This document shows, piece by piece, positions 1 to 11,535 of a stretch of 64,000 nt of DNA (positions are counted from its first letter, which is position 1; each line of letters starts with the position of its first letter). The notes beneath the pieces were generated by a model. The model saw only the letters and a program-made list of their open reading frames with translations. It had not been told where the DNA came from and ran no database searches. The DNA comes from Benincasa hispida (taxonomy: Eukaryota > Streptophyta > Magnoliopsida > Cucurbitales > Cucurbitaceae), in NCBI RefSeq assembly GCF_009727055.1, contig NC_052357.1, forward strand, positions 14,297,376 through 14,361,375. Direction: 5' to 3'. The translations under genes and the position numbers were made by a program.

Positions 1-1060
1 GGAGAATGCAACTATCGAGCTATAGTGGTGTGTCTCGATAGTTAACAAATAGTGATTAATTTGGTCTAAAGAGTTTAGCCAATTAATCGCAAATTGTTAG
101 AGCTCATGATCTGTATGTCCATAAGGTCCCTCTATTAGCTCATATTTTATATCTTGGATCAATGAATTGAATCGATTTGAAATGTTGAGATTCGAAATTA
201 GGGTTTTAAATTTGAAGTGTTCAAATTCAATTAATTGTATTTAATACAATTAAAACGTTTGATTTTGTTAAAATTAAATGAAAATGGAGAGTTAAAAAAT
301 ATTTAAATAATGATTTAAATATTTGATGAGGTGAATATAATATTTAATATTTAATATTTGATATTAAATTTAATTAATTAAATCAGTTTAATTAATTATT
401 ATTCAATTTTATTCATTTTCTAAGATGGTTCAAAATTAGTAATTTGGTTAAATTGAATTTTGGATTTTTTAAATTCAAAATTATAAAATTAAATTAAAAT
501 TGAATTTTAAAAAATCAGTTTTAATTTAAATTAATTAATCAAATTAAGTTTATTAAAATTGAATAAAAATATTTCAAAGTGGGAAAATCCCAATTTTGGA
601 TTTTTCCACTCAAAATACACCTGACGCCACTTCAATTTTAAGTGGCATCAACTTGTATTAATCCTTAAAGCATGGTATTTCAATATAAATTGAAGTGTTG
701 AACTTCAATTAGACTCCATGCAATCAGACTCCATGCAATCAGATTAAGAGTTGAGATTTTGCATAAACTTTTCCTCTCCAAATCCTCATCCATCTCAACT
801 CTATTGGCCTCAATTCAGTGTTTCCACCGCTCATTCCAAGCTTGAGAATAGTAGAGAAGGTCATTGTAGTGATTCATTGCAAATTTGAAGTCTCAATTCA
901 TAGAGTAAAGTTGTGTTTGAAGAGATTCATCAAAGGTTGTATCTCATGAAACACTTTCTCTACAAAATTTGTTTTCAGCATGCTTTTGAACTCAAATTAA
1001 GTGTAATTAGAGTGCTTATTGATTTTTATTTCTTCCGTTGCATGTTAGTTTACTCTATCA
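1..1060 (+). repeat. 3' part of a plus-strand copia-type LTR (LTR I)
   Basis: The sequence matches, in plus orientation, the block that recurs reversed in the LTRs of elements A and B: a short reverse-palindromic stretch ('ctcgatagttaac'), then 'agagttta', then 'gatctgtatgtccataaggt'. It becomes very A+T rich at 230-560. It ends in 'tactctatca', directly before a degenerate initiator-Met primer site, so this is the downstream part of a 5' LTR cut by the window edge. A direct duplication of about 15 bp (agactccatgcaatc) lies near 711-742. Confidence 0.7.
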
Positions 1061-1061
1061 A

Positions 1062-1074
1062 TGAGTATCAGAGT
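1062..1074 (+). other. Degenerate tRNA-iMet primer-binding site
   Basis: The bases 'tgagtatcagagt' resemble TGGTATCAGAGC, the plant initiator-Met primer site, with one inserted base and one substitution. It follows an LTR end in CA by two bases, the usual spacing. Confidence 0.6.
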
Positions 1075-1444
1075 ATGATTTAAGCACTTAATTATCGTTA
1101 ATTTGAATTTGGTGGGTGAATTTCTAAGTTTGCATGTTGCTATGATTGATGTGGTTAAATTTCAACTTTGGCATTAAAATTCTCTTTAATTATAAAGTTT
1201 AATTTGTTATTAGCTCTTGATTGATGAGCTTATATGTGTGCTCTCGAGTCTATAATTTTATTAGAGTCAATAGAGTCCATATTAGGCTGTAATTGAGGTT
1301 TGAAGTAGGCAAGTAGGAGAAAACTGAAGAGCAGCTTCTGTCCAGGCATCATTGCAACACTGTCTTCAGAGCGTTGCAACGCTGCTCATCCCAGCCTAGA
1401 AAGATGTGTGCATTCGTGAGTCGGATCTTTTAAATTTCGAAAGA
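1075..1444 (+). other. Copia leader remnant with a 14-bp perfect palindrome
   Basis: Non-coding DNA downstream of the primer site. It contains AGCGTTGCAACGCT at 1370-1383, a perfect palindrome related to the motifs repeated at 42,498-42,652. The junction with the second copia element lies somewhere near 1,390-1,440. I see no gene. Confidence 0.4.
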
Positions 1445-1480
1445 ACCATATAAAATGATGGTCACAAAGGAAAAACTCCA

Positions 1481-1768
1481 CAAGATAAAAGTTCAAAGTT
1501 TGTTGAAAATAAATGTTTCCGATGCAAAATGACTGAGCATTGGTCACGTACCTGTAGTACGTCAAAATACTTAGTTGACCTCTATCAAGTCTCCCTGAAG
1601 AAAAAAGAGAAAAATGTGGAAGCAAATTTTGCATACCAAGATAATGACATATTTGACCCTTCCCACATGACAAATTTGGATGTGACAGAGTTCTTTGAAT
1701 CTCCTGAAGAGAAGATTGGCACAGTTAGTGGCAAATCAAGTGTTTCTTTTGATTTTGAGAATATCTAG
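1481..1768 (+). pseudogene. Copia gag C-terminus with CCHC zinc knuckle (Copia-1)
   Basis: The frame reads a complete knuckle, C-x2-C-x4-H-x4-C (CFRC...HWSRTC), at about 1514-1555. An acidic tail rich in Asp, Glu and Phe follows, typical of the gag-to-protease linker in this lineage. In the family this knuckle binds element RNA during particle assembly. The frame stops at 1768, about 140 bp before the protease segment, although pol is normally continuous with gag. The N-terminal gag domain is missing. This is a fragment, not an expressed protein. Confidence 0.75.
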
Positions 1769-1906
1769 ACTTAATGTTGTTTTCTTTTATCTATTTTCAT
1801 GTCTTTTTAGTAACTTTTGTATATTTTAAGTGTTGTTTTTCTTATTGTAATTATTTTCTTTTAGTGAAGAAACATGGATCATTTTAATATGTTGGGTGTT
1901 TAAAAA

Positions 1907-2170
1907 ATGAGCAAAGAAGATCTATATCTGACAGACAGTGCAACTATACACACAATACTTACAAGTAAAAAATACTTTTCCAAATTGACAATACTGAAAG
2001 TAAAAGTAAATACAATATCGGGTTCTGCAAACTTGATCGAAGGTTTTGGAAAAGAAAATATTATTTTGTCTAGAGGAACAAAATTTATAATCGACAATGT
2101 ACTGTTCTCTAGTCAATCAAAGAGAAATCTTCTAAATTTTAAAGATATATGTTGCAATGATTCATATTGA
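1907..2170 (+). pseudogene. Copia aspartic protease fragment (Copia-1)
   Basis: The translation contains LTDSATIHTILT near its start. D-S-A/G-A/T is the catalytic Asp motif of copia proteases, which cut the Gag-Pol polyprotein. Later residues (IIDNVLFSSQSKRNLLNF) match the conserved '(V)LF-x-S-x-S-x-RNLLS' segment of the family. The reading frame closes at 2170, before the pre-integrase segment, where an intact element would read through. Confidence 0.8.
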
Positions 2171-2324
2171 GATTGATAGTAAGAATGATGTGGAACATCT
2201 ATATATCATATCCACTATCTCAAATGAAAAACGTATACTGGAAGAATTGCCTCCTTTATCTTTTGGATTGTATTATACTCATATATGAGTAATTGAAACA
2301 TATGCAACAATCAACCTAAAGTTC

Positions 2325-3163
2325 ATGAATCCAGACATATTTATAATTTGGCATAACCGATTGGGTCATCTAGGATCTATAATGATGAAGAGAATTATTG
2401 AGAACTCAAATGGACACCCATTGAAGAACCAAAAGATTTTTCAATCTAATGTATTATCATGCCATGCTTGCTCTCAAGGAAAATTGATAATTAGATCATC
2501 ATTAGCTAAAGTGGGGACTGAATCGCCTGTATTTTTAGAACGAATTCATGGTGATATATGTAGACTCATTAACCCACCAAGTAGACCATTTAGATATTTT
2601 ATGGTATTACTAAATGCATCCAGCAGATGGTCACACGTGTGTTTATTATCAAGTCAAAATCTTACATTTGCAAGATTACTTGCTCAAATAATTAAGTTAA
2701 GAGCACAATTTCCTAATTATACAATTAAGACCACTCATCTTGATAATGCCGGTGAATTTATATCCTAAGCTTTTGATAATTATTGTATGTCAATTGGGAT
2801 AAGTGTGAACATTCTGTAGCTCATGTTCATACACAAAATGATTTAGTAGAATCATTTATAAAACGTTTGCAATTAATTGCAAGACCATTACTTATGAGAG
2901 CTAAGCTTCCTTCATCTATATGGGAACATGCTATTTTGCATGCAACATCACTTGTACGCATTGGGCTAGTAGCTTATCATAAGTACTCGCCATTACAATT
3001 AGCTTATGGTTATAAGCCAAATATTTCCCATCTGAGAATTTTTAGATGTGTAGTATATGTTCCAATTGCTCCACTACAACGCACTAAGATGGGTCCAAAA
3101 AGGAGGTTAGGAATATATGTTGGATATGATTCCCATCAATTATTAAATATCTTGAGCCCCTGA
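2325..3163 (+). pseudogene. Copia pre-integrase and integrase core (Copia-1)
   Basis: The first part reads WHNRLGHLGS with a CHAC pair about 40 residues later, the HHCC zinc-binding module. The catalytic core follows: HGDICR (first acidic residue) and LDNAGEFIS (second Asp with the GE context). A stop at 2766-2768 interrupts the core, and a frameshift near 2,800 moves it into another frame, where HVHTQNDLVESFIKR carries the third catalytic residue (E). The C-terminal part (GPKRRLGIYVGYDS) ends at a stop at 3163. Integrase would insert element cDNA into the host genome; this copy is disabled by at least two lesions. Confidence 0.88.
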
Positions 3164-3780
3164 CGGGTGATGTATTTACTGCACGATTTGCTGATTGTCA
3201 TTTTAATGAGACAAATTTTCCAACATTAGGAAGAGGAATTAAGAAGTTGGAAAAATAAATTACATGGAATGCATCGTTATTGTCTCATTTAGATCCTCGT
3301 ACAGATCAATGTGAACTTGAAGTTTGAAAAATAATTCATTTGCAAAATATAGCAAATCAATTACTAGATGCATTTATAGATGCAAAGAAATTAACTAAGT
3401 CACATATACCAGCTGCAAATGTTCCATAAAATATTGATATCCTAACACAACAAGTTATCACTAATGAGTCTGGAACACGCCAGAAGCATTGTAGACTAGT
3501 AGGTTCTAAAGATAAAAATCCTCAAAGATGAAAAATAATTAATATTGAAATAGGCTTGGTTGAGGATGTAAATAACCATAAAGAAATCCTCGACATGACT
3601 AGTGAGGAAGGTGGAATACCTAAAGATAATAATGAACTTTCAATAAATTATGTCATGACAGGAAAAAGATGGAATCGAACTAATGTAATTATTGACAACA
3701 TTTTTGCATATAATGTTGCACTTGATATTATATCTGAAAATGAGAATTCTAAACCAAAATCTGTTGAAGAATGTTGACAT
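3164..3780 (+). pseudogene. Integrase-RT linker of Copia-1, multiply broken
   Basis: Short open stretches separated by stops, including a 73-codon open frame at 3556-3777 that ends in 'KSVEEC' just before the RT start. This is the poorly conserved spacer between integrase and RT in copia Pol. I assign it by position only, apart from the lead-in to RT. Confidence 0.55.
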
Positions 3781-4640
3781 AGAAAAGATTGGCTTCAGTT
3801 GAAAGAAGCAATCAAGGCAGAATTAAACTCACTTTCAAAACGTCGGGTTTTTGGACCAGTAGTCTGAACACCAGAAAGTGTTAAACCTGTGGGATACAAA
3901 TGGGTATTTGTGAGGAAAAGAAATGAAAATAATAAGGTCACAAGATATAAAGCAAGACTAGTTGCACAAGGTTTTTCACAAAAACCTAAAATTGATTTTG
4001 AGGAGACTATTCTCCAGTGGTGGATACAATTACATTAAGATATTTAATTAGCTTGACTGTGTATAAAAGTCTGAATATGCATCTTATGGATGTAGTCACA
4101 ACATATTTATATGGATCTCTTGATAATGATATTTATATGAGAATCCCATAAGGATTTAAGGTACCTGAAACATATACATCAATTTCCTGAGAATGGTATT
4201 CAATAAAATTATAGAGATCACTATATGGATTGAAAAAATCAGGACGAATGTGGTATAATCCTCTGAGTAGATATTTATTGAAAGAAGGATATCAAAACAA
4301 TCAAATATGTCTGTGTGTTCTTATAAAGAAATCATAATTAGGATTTGCTATTATAACTATATATGTTGATGACTTGAATATAATTGGAACTCCTAAAGAG
4401 TTTTCCAAGGCAATAGAATATCTTATGAAAGAATTTGAGATGAAAGATCTAAGAAAAACAAAATTTTACCTTGGTTTGCAAATTGAGCATTTAGCAGATT
4501 GAATATTTATTCATCAGTTAACTTATACAAGAAATTTTTTTAAAAAGATTTTATATGGACAAAGCACATCCATTAAATATTTCAATGGAAGTCCATTCAT
4601 TGGATATAAAGAAAGATATATTTTGACCTCGAGAAGATAA
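3781..4640 (+). pseudogene. Copia reverse transcriptase (Copia-1)
   Basis: The segment reads RKDWLQLKEAI, then [13 protein letters not shown] and [12 protein letters not shown], the conserved start of the copia RT domain. The polymerase motif YVDD is intact at 4362-4373. Between these lie several in-frame stops (for example within 3,860-4,050 and 4,150-4,230) and at least one frameshift near 4,010. The family function is copying element RNA to cDNA. The catalytic box survives but the frame does not. Confidence 0.85.
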
Positions 4641-4691
4641 TGAAGAACTTCTTGGTCCTGAAGTACTATATCTTAGTGTAATTGGTATCCC

Positions 4692-5362
4692 ATGTATCTT
4701 GCTAATAATACAAGATCAGGTATTGCATTTTCAGTAAATTTATTAGCTAGATATATTTTTCCTACAAAAAGACATTCGAACGGAATTAAGCATATACTTA
4801 GTTATCTCCAAGGAACAATCGATATGGGTTTGTTTTGTTCAAATAAATCAAATTTTGATCTAGTTAATTATGCAAACTCTGGATATTTATTTGATCCATA
4901 TAAAGTTAGATCTCAAACAGGTTATCTGTTCACATGTGGAGGAACTAATATATCATGGTGATCGGTGAAACAGGTTATAACGGCCACTTCCTCAAATCAT
5001 ACTAAAATTCTTTCAATTCTCGAGACTAGTCGAGAATGTATATGACTAAGGTCAATGACTCAACACATTCTTAAAACATGTGGCTTGTGTTCTAATAAAA
5101 ATCTTCCAACAATATTATACGAAGACAATACAACTTGCATAGCTCAAATCAAAGGAAATATATTAAAGGTAATAGAACAAAACATATTTCACCAAAGCTT
5201 TTCTACACTCCCGATCTTGAAGAAAATGGCGAAATCACTATACAAAAAATTTATTCGAAGGATAACTTGGCAGACTTATTTACAAAGGCATTACCAAGCA
5301 CAACAATTGGTGCACAATATTGGAATGCGGTGACTCAGAGATCTTCAGTGATGTTTTCATGA
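4692..5362 (+). pseudogene. RT C-terminus and RNase H of Copia-1
   Basis: Open stretches at 4692-4961 (YLANNTRSGIAFSVNLLARY) and 5055-5362 match the connection and RNase H parts of copia Pol. The last segment ends with DNLADLFTKALP, the signature near the C-terminus of copia RNase H. A frameshift near 5,150 and a stop near 4,960 separate the pieces. RNase H would remove the RNA strand during reverse transcription. Confidence 0.82.
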
Positions 5363-5505
5363 GGGGGAGTAAATATATTGTATTCTTTTAGGAGTATGTA
5401 TTATGTACTTTTTTCCCTCACTAGGGTTTTTTCCAATTGGATTTTTCCTAGTAATGTTTTAACGAGATATATTTAATATATATATATATATATATGTGGG
5501 TATCT

Positions 5506-5514
5506 AAGGGAGAG
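5506..5514 (+). other. Polypurine tract of Copia-1
   Basis: 'aagggagag' directly precedes the LTR start. A second purine run (gagggggag, about 5363-5371) sits just after the pol stop. Such purine runs prime plus-strand DNA synthesis. Confidence 0.65.
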
Positions 5515-5872
5515 TATTATGAATATTATAATAAAAAATAGATGCTCTTTGCTTAGTGTCCCAAAGGCCATGTGTCACCATTCATGTTGTCCATGTGCCT
5601 CTTAGTAATTCATGTTTGGTATCCATGTAAGTCCACTTTCTACTTGCCACTTTGCCTATAAATAGTGACCTTTGGTGGATCTTAAAATCACATATACATT
5701 GGTGAGAATTCCACTTCAAAATTCCACTAATTTTCATATTATCCAATTTTTTAATTTTAGTTATTTTATTTTATTATTATATTTTATATATTTAATATTA
5801 TTGTATAAATATATTATTATATTATATTTTCACTATATACATGTTCTCATTGTGCTCCTCAAATTCACAACA
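5515..5872 (+). repeat. Short 3' LTR of Copia-1 (about 358 bp)
   Basis: It starts TATTATGAATATTAT (expected TG mutated to TA) after the purine tract and ends '...attcacaaca'. It contains a TATA box at 5657-5664. No partner LTR is in the window, so age cannot be measured. Start and end were chosen from the purine tract and the terminal CA. Confidence 0.65.
5657..5664 (+). promoter_or_regulatory. TATA box in the Copia-1 LTR
   Basis: TATAAATA in the context 'gcctataaatagtg', in the middle of the LTR, as expected of a pol II promoter at the U3/R boundary. Confidence 0.55.
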
Positions 5873-7180
5873 AAGGTGTGTTTTTAATACTTTTTCAACT
5901 ATTTAATTCAATAAATAAGTCATTTTAGAAAAAAAACAGAATTGTTTGACAACCACTTAAGATGAATTTTAAAAGTAATTAGTATTTGTATTTTAAACAG
6001 GTTTTTAATTAAAAGTGTTTAAATGAAAATGAGTTTTTGAAAAATATTTTTTTTAAGGAAATCCTGTTACGAAATCAACAGTAAAGAATACAGAGAACGT
6101 AAAAGATTAGAGAGGATTGACACAGTAAATTATGTGGTTCACTGACAAGGTGTTACCTACATCCACGGAGCGGAAAAGAGTTTTTATTAGAGAGGATGTT
6201 ACACAATAGATAATAATAGCGCCTCTAGGATTAATAGTTTATATAGCGCACTTGGTCATTTGAAGTGTCATATAACATATTCAAGGCATTACAACAAATG
6301 TAAATATTCATTTTTTGAGTTTGACAACATACCATATTTTTATTAAAGCTCGTCACAATGTGCAGATAATGGGACATTTATATAAATTTACATAAAATAA
6401 TTTAAAGTTAAATTATAAATTTAAGACTGTGAACTTATCAAAACAAGAATAACTAAATTAGTATAAATTTATACTAACGATTTCAACGTTAGAGCTTCCC
6501 CACCCTAAAAATTAAAATTAATAATTAGCCAACTTTAGTTTTTTAAGGTCAATTGTTATAATTAAGAATTTTGCAAATTGTTGATTAAGAAGAATCTTGC
6601 AAATGAGGCAAGTTAGTTGTGGTAATATTTTGAGGGAAATTATATTGAGTGGCAAATTATGTTTAGGGTTTAGCAAACATAGCTCCAATTTTTCAAATTT
6701 TGCAAATATTGCAAAATCCCCAAATCACGTTTAACACCTTCATGCCCTCAATCTTCGTAGAACCTCAATCTTCACCTTCACGTTTTCAATTGCGCACTTT
6801 GTAGAACCTCAATCTTCGCTCAAAATTGGCTGATTCTGACTGATCAAGCCCCATTTCCACAGTCTATGAGAATTTCGTTGTGATTGAACTGTGTCAAAAT
6901 CTTGATAGTCGTCATCCTCCAGCGTTGGGGTTGAGTGAGCCGGCAGAATTGGGGAGGAGGTTTAAGAAAGTTACAAAGTATGGGGGATGAGTGTATTGAC
7001 ATGATCCGCGAACGGCAAGTGGCGATTTGTTGTCGATGGTTCAAAATCTCAAATTCATAATGAAAAATGGTAGAAGAAAGGAGAGTGAAGAAAGAAGGGA
7101 AAATGGAAAATGGAGAGCAAAGAGAGAGCTAGTGCAAAAGAAAATGATGGGACACCTTATTAGAGATGTCCAGAGGAGGG
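5873..7180. other. Unassigned AT-rich intergenic DNA
   Basis: No gene recognised. A direct repeat 'gtagaacctcaatcttc' occurs near 6,755 and 6,802. 'gcaaatattgcaaa' near 6,700 resembles terminal sequences of some MULE-type elements, but I found no partner. Short open frames at 6844-7218 on both strands show no known motif. Confidence 0.4.
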
Positions 7181-7215
7181 CAGGGCCGGGGATGCCATTC
7201 CCCATCCCCGTGGGG
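7181..7215. repeat. G+C-rich motif, copy 1
   Basis: A run beginning CAGGGCCGGGGATGCC and ending 'ccccatccccgtgggg' stands out from AT-rich surroundings. A related block in the same orientation occurs at 12,459-12,516, and a weaker one near 63,793. CAGGGCCGG resembles the ends of some hAT elements, but no matching inverted end was found. Confidence 0.4.
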
Positions 7216-7481
7216 TGAATTAGATCGGATTCTGCTCAAGGAATTTTTTCGTTACCTTCTTTTTTTCTTTTCTTTTTTTTTTAAAAAAAAGTCAATTAAT
7301 TTAAATCACTCATGTGAGCAAATTTTAATTAAATAATTACTAAATTGTTTATTATGGTTAGTTTTATATGACAATTTGAATTTAAAAATAAATTACTCAA
7401 ATTTTGGCATAAACATTCAATTTAAAACCCTTCGATACCAAGCCAGTATAACTAATTCCTCAATTGTCCCAGAAATCTTAT
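7216..7481. other. AT-rich spacer next to a minus-strand primer site
   Basis: Contains a pyrimidine/purine run (7258-7290). By position the right part may be the internal leader of the minus-strand gypsy-type element whose primer site starts at 7482. No coding motif seen. Confidence 0.35.
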
Positions 7482-7493
7482 GCTCTGATACCA
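7482..7493 (-). other. tRNA-iMet primer-binding site (minus strand)
   Basis: The plus strand reads 'gctctgatacca', the exact complement of TGGTATCAGAGC. On the minus strand it lies 3 bases after an LTR end ('gggtaca'), which sets both orientation and boundary. Confidence 0.75.
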
Positions 7494-7496
7494 AGC

Positions 7497-9115
7497 TGTA
7501 CCCTGCCTTAGACCACCTTCTTAGCCTAGGAAAGGGCAAGACTGCAGCAGTTATCAACCCTTTAAGTCAAGGAGGCAAACTACATCGGGTTAAGTAGGCC
7601 AATCGACCCATCTTATTACAACAATAATGTAACGTTTATACAACTCCAAGACTTAACAACAAGTTTACAACAACAACCAACTGTAAAACCCTTCGAAAGT
7701 GTAACTATTGCATGTGGCAGACCTTGACCTTAGCAGCACCCTGGAACTCCTCACCTTTTGCTACTTGGGAAGAAAAACATGAAATAATGGAATGAGTTTT
7801 TACAAAGCTCAGTGAGTGATGACACAATTATAAATCTTCCACAACCAAACATGAGGTTTCTAAGTGAACCTCTAACAAAAGCATGAAGCTTTTCACCATT
7901 CCACCTACACATACGGTAGATGTTTACCACATAATAACAATAATACCAGCCTATGTGAACATAGCTCCTCCTATCATAGGCTTAGAAACTAGGCCCGTCG
8001 GCCCTCTGACCATCCCACTTCAAGGATTCTCAATCCCATAGGCTCAGGTACTAGACTCCTCGGTCCCCTGACCATCTTGTAAGGATTTACTCTGGGTTCA
8101 GGTTCTAGGTCCTTAGACCCCCTGACCATCCCATCATCATACACAATCTACAGCATATTAATATACAATAAGCACGAAATAACAAAGGAAGAATTAACCA
8201 CTCACAGTAAAGTTAAGGAGAACTTGTCATGCAGTTCACCCGGTTTCCCTGATTCTACCGTTGGATCCTAGTCAGTTTTGAAGTTTAGATTACTACTACT
8301 TCCGAACCTTATCTCAAGACAATTCCTTCTTCAAAAATGTAGGAAAATTTCTTAACTGTAATACCTTAAAGTTTCACCCTCAAATTCCTTGGCGAAAGCT
8401 CTGAGGATAAGTTTTGCTCTACCTGGCCCGGCTGTCTTCCCCTGGTGAGTATCTCACGGTTTTCCTTAGTTTTGACAGCCTTAGAATTAGAGTTATGCCG
8501 AGGCAGCCCATTCACAGAAACTAGACTTAATTTAGAAACTTTTGGTTCAAGAATCATCTGATTTGCACGAGTGGTTAGGGAGATCTAGTGGTTTGAAGTT
8601 GGCCTATCGCTGCTGTCCAGTCAGTTTGGTTCCCTTGCATCCTTGTTGGAACTCCGACCCTCACTCAAATTTCTCTCCTCTTATTTTTCCTCTTCTTATG
8701 CTCTTTTAAGAAAAATCTTGGTGTGAAGGTTTAGAGTGAGGCGTCCCTCCTTTTATGAGTCCAAGAGCCTCCAAAACTTGACACCTACTTACCTATGTGT
8801 AGTTCTCAAAGTGTGTCAACCTACAACCCCCTTCCACCTCGTGCTTAAGGTGTCTATCAACGCAAGTTTGGGCCATACAAGTGCTGGATGTCTTCTTCCT
8901 ACTATGCCAACACATGCATGGTAGGAATAATGTCTTCCTCCTACTATGCCAACACATGCATAGTAGGAATAATGTCTTCCTCCTACTATGCCAACTCATG
9001 CATAGTAGGAATATTGTCTTCTTCCTATTTAGTGCGGGGAAAGAGTATGATCGAGTATTCTCCAACCACACAGCCTCTCAGAACTTTAAAGTTAAACCAT
9101 TGATTACCTACCACT
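7497..9115 (-). repeat. Minus-strand LTR, probably Ty3/gypsy chromovirus type
   Basis: The boundary at 7497 is fixed by the adjacent primer site; the far end near 9,115 is approximate. It includes three variants of a block with 'ccctctgaccatccca' (about 7,998-8,135) and a 42-bp tandem array near its 5' side. No coding motif. The chromovirus assignment is by general resemblance of the LTR end plus iMet primer site and is tentative. Confidence 0.5.
8888..9013. repeat. Three-copy 42-bp tandem repeat with internal inverted arms
   Basis: Units at 8888-8929, 8930-8971 and 8972-9013 differ by a few bases; a broken fourth start follows at 9014. Each unit contains arms CCTACTATGC and GCATAGTAGG around an 8-base loop (the first unit has one mismatch), so each can fold into a hairpin. 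The 42-bp length is divisible by three, so open frames run through it on both strands; I regard these as incidental. Confidence 0.9.
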
Positions 9116-9955
9116 AAACCTGAAGACTCCCGAATAATGTTTTATGTAGATAGTTTATGTTCTATATTTATCATATTAATTTAGCGTTAGCATTTGATTT
9201 ATTTTTCCAGGATTGTACCATCGATAAGTTTATCACAAGTGTTGTACATTAGTGGTGAAAGACTTTTAGATTCAACCAAGGTCCAAAAGGTGATGGGTTT
9301 GCTGAACCTCGTTTGACACCTTACATGGAATATTCCAGATAGTTTTAATTTTGCTAGCTTCTTATTAGACTATGAATGATTTATTATCATCTAATAATTT
9401 CAAGTGATGAATTTCATGGAAATAAAATAAAGAAGTTGATGTGATTTCTAGGACTAAGATGGGTGGTAAGTTAATAGCGTTGAATGTCAAATTTGAAAAA
9501 GCCGGAAAAAAAATTTGAAGTTGCAGAATGCAATATTGCATGGAAATGAGAAATTGGGTTAATAATTTGTTGTCTAGCAATAGATAAATGCATTGCTGAA
9601 TTCATGTTTTACTGTTTCCTTTTTGGTGATTTATATTTTGGAAAACCTGTTTTGGTCTTAAGGAAATATCTCACGACTAATTTATAGTTGTAGATTTACT
9701 CAGCCTCTATTATCCCAATACTCCCGTCATGAGTTCGTATAAAATATTTAATTTGGCTTCTGTGTGCTTCGATGTTGTGCACTTATTAGATTGGGAGCTT
9801 GCAGTGCTTTTAATCCATCAACAATTGGCAGATATTATTGGAATTGGATGCCGAGAATTTTTCGTTATCAAATAGCATTAATAATTACCTTAAACAAATC
9901 CCCCTCAAGTAGTTCTGATGAACAGAAGTAGCTGATGGGTTTATTTTTTGTGCAG
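9116..9955. other. Unassigned DNA before the XRN fragment
   Basis: No recognised exon. It may contain intron or upstream sequence of the XRN-like fragment, but I found no conserved XRN motif here. Confidence 0.35.
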
Positions 9956-11290
9956 GTCCTGAAGTAAGTGGAGGGTTTATGTTGGGTCTGTCGATATTAC
10001 TATTCAGGGGTTTGCTCTTGGCAATGGTAACCTTCACTTGCTTATTATAACAAATGGGTGCATTCTTCAGAGAACCATTTCTTCTTTTGATTTTAAAGTT
10101 GTCCATTAATTTTCCGTGGATATGCATGCAATGTATTGGGTCCTGATTTGTTTGAAAATCATCATTGAATTAAAGACGAGGGCCAATAAGCTGTTTGGTA
10201 TCCATGTATTTTGGCATGGCAATGGGCAGTGCTCACGTTGTTGATGTTTCAACTGAAACTTGCTTTTTTGGTTCAGGTATTATCCTTATCATTATTCACC
10301 TTTTGCCTCTGACCTTCAAAACTTGGCTGATCATCGGAGAGCCATTTAAGCCTTTTGATCAACTGATGGGAACTCTACCAGCTGCAAGGTTCTATCCTAA
10401 TTTATCCGTCATTTATCTTGCTAGTCTATGTAAAGTTTATATAGCTTAATAAAGATGAATTTATATCTGACTTTTGTTAACGAGAAATGAAAAACACTTT
10501 CCATTGAAAGCATAAAAAGTTCAATGGCTAAGCCAACAAAAGAATGAAGTTAGATTTTTTTCCCCCTGTTGGCGCTAAGTAAAAAAGTAAAGCAGAATAC
10601 TTCCTTTATTTGAGTACACTTATCAGAAGCCAAAACCGAACTAAAGCCTGATTGATCCTTGTATGATTTTGTCTCAAAATAGTCTCTATTTTCTTTTCAG
10701 CATATCCTCCTCTTACATTATCTCAAAATCTTTTGTTTTGTTTTCTTGTAATTTTTCCTTTTTCCTCAAATGGTGTTTTCTTTTTGGATGAATAGACTTT
10801 GAGATTGACATGAATGGAAAGCGTTTTCAGTGGCAGGTACTGCTTTTTTTTTTTTTCCCTTTTCCCCAATGAGCTAGAAGCTTATTTATTTTTTTAAAAG
10901 AATATTCTGAAGTGTTATCTGTTCAAGAATCTCTTTGGATGTTTGTTAAATTGATGTAAGCCACTGAATCTTCTTCCCTTAAATTCAGGGTGTTGCCAAA
11001 TTGCCTTTCATTGACGAGAGAAAGTTGCTTGCTCAAACTAGGAGACTTGAAAGCTCTTTGACGGTATGAAAGAACGAGTTATGTACTTTTAGTCAGTCTG
11101 TACTCTGTGAAGAAGGTGAAATTACTTTCTTGTGTAGTCAATCGAGTTTCAATGCTGAGATTATTAATTTGCAAATTTGGTACATTATGCAGGATGAAGA
11201 GAAGAATCGGAATAGTGTGATGCTTGATTTGCTTTATACACATTGTGCCCATCCATTATCTGCACAGATTTTCTCTTATCACCTGCTCGA
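9956..11290 (+). pseudogene. XRN2/XRN3-like 5'-3' exoribonuclease gene fragment, five exons
   Basis: Exons with canonical AG/GT borders are visible at 9956-10026, 10277-10388, 10796-10836, 10989-11063 and from 11193. They encode in order EGLCWVCRYYYSGVCSWQW, YYPYHYSPFASDLQ...EPFKPFDQLMGTLPAA, FEIDMNGKRFQWQ, GVAKLPFIDERKLLAQT and DEEKNRNSVMLDLLY...HPLSAQI. This is the conserved region of the nuclear 5'-3' exoribonuclease family, C-terminal to the catalytic N-terminal block, read across spliced junctions (the W codon is split between exons 1 and 2). Exon 1 has an in-frame TAA before EGLCW, and exon 2 has a small deletion shifting frame before EPFKPF. Upstream catalytic exons and the downstream C-terminus are absent. 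Retained introns show a DNA-level copy, not a retrocopy. It lies about 250 bp from CACTA subterminal repeats. Confidence 0.85.
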
Positions 11291-11535
11291 AGCATATTTA
11301 GATGTCCATCAAAATATACACATGATTCATTGATGTATGAATCTATGAATGGTTGTGATTCTATTTTTTTTAAGAAACAAAAACAAAAACAAGAATGATA
11401 GCACATGATTTTGCCATCTCATACATCTTTCCCTACTCTCTATTTTTTCCCTTTTGTGTACTTTGGAGGATGGATGTTTACATACAAGAGAATGTAGGAT
11501 GGAGCTTGGGATATGCCATTCCCACTGTAGGCTTT
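11291..11535. other. Spacer between XRN fragment and CACTA subterminal repeats
   Basis: No gene seen; an A-rich stretch occurs at 11,370-11,395. It may be further XRN-derived intron or transposon sequence. Confidence 0.35.

Larger units (their letters stand above)
1445..5872 (+). mobile_element. 5'-truncated, decayed Ty1/copia retrotransposon (Copia-1)
   Basis: Domains occur in copia order on the plus strand: CCHC knuckle, aspartic protease, integrase, reverse transcriptase, RNase H, then a polypurine tract and a short LTR. No 5' LTR or gag N-terminus is present, and the knuckle follows unrelated leader-like DNA, so the 5' end is lost. Many stop codons and frameshifts interrupt the pol frame. 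The TATAAATA-bearing short 3' LTR and the DSAT protease motif differ from the long-LTR elements A and B, so it belongs to another copia lineage. It cannot encode a functional product. Confidence 0.88.

Noticed and set aside
8793..9117. Repetitive proteins read from the 42-bp tandem repeat
   Set aside because: The unit length is divisible by three, so frames stay open on both strands; it lies in an LTR and has no start context or motif.
9956..11290. Functional XRN gene
   Set aside because: In-frame stop in the first visible exon, frame-shifting deletion in the second, and missing 5' catalytic and 3' exons.
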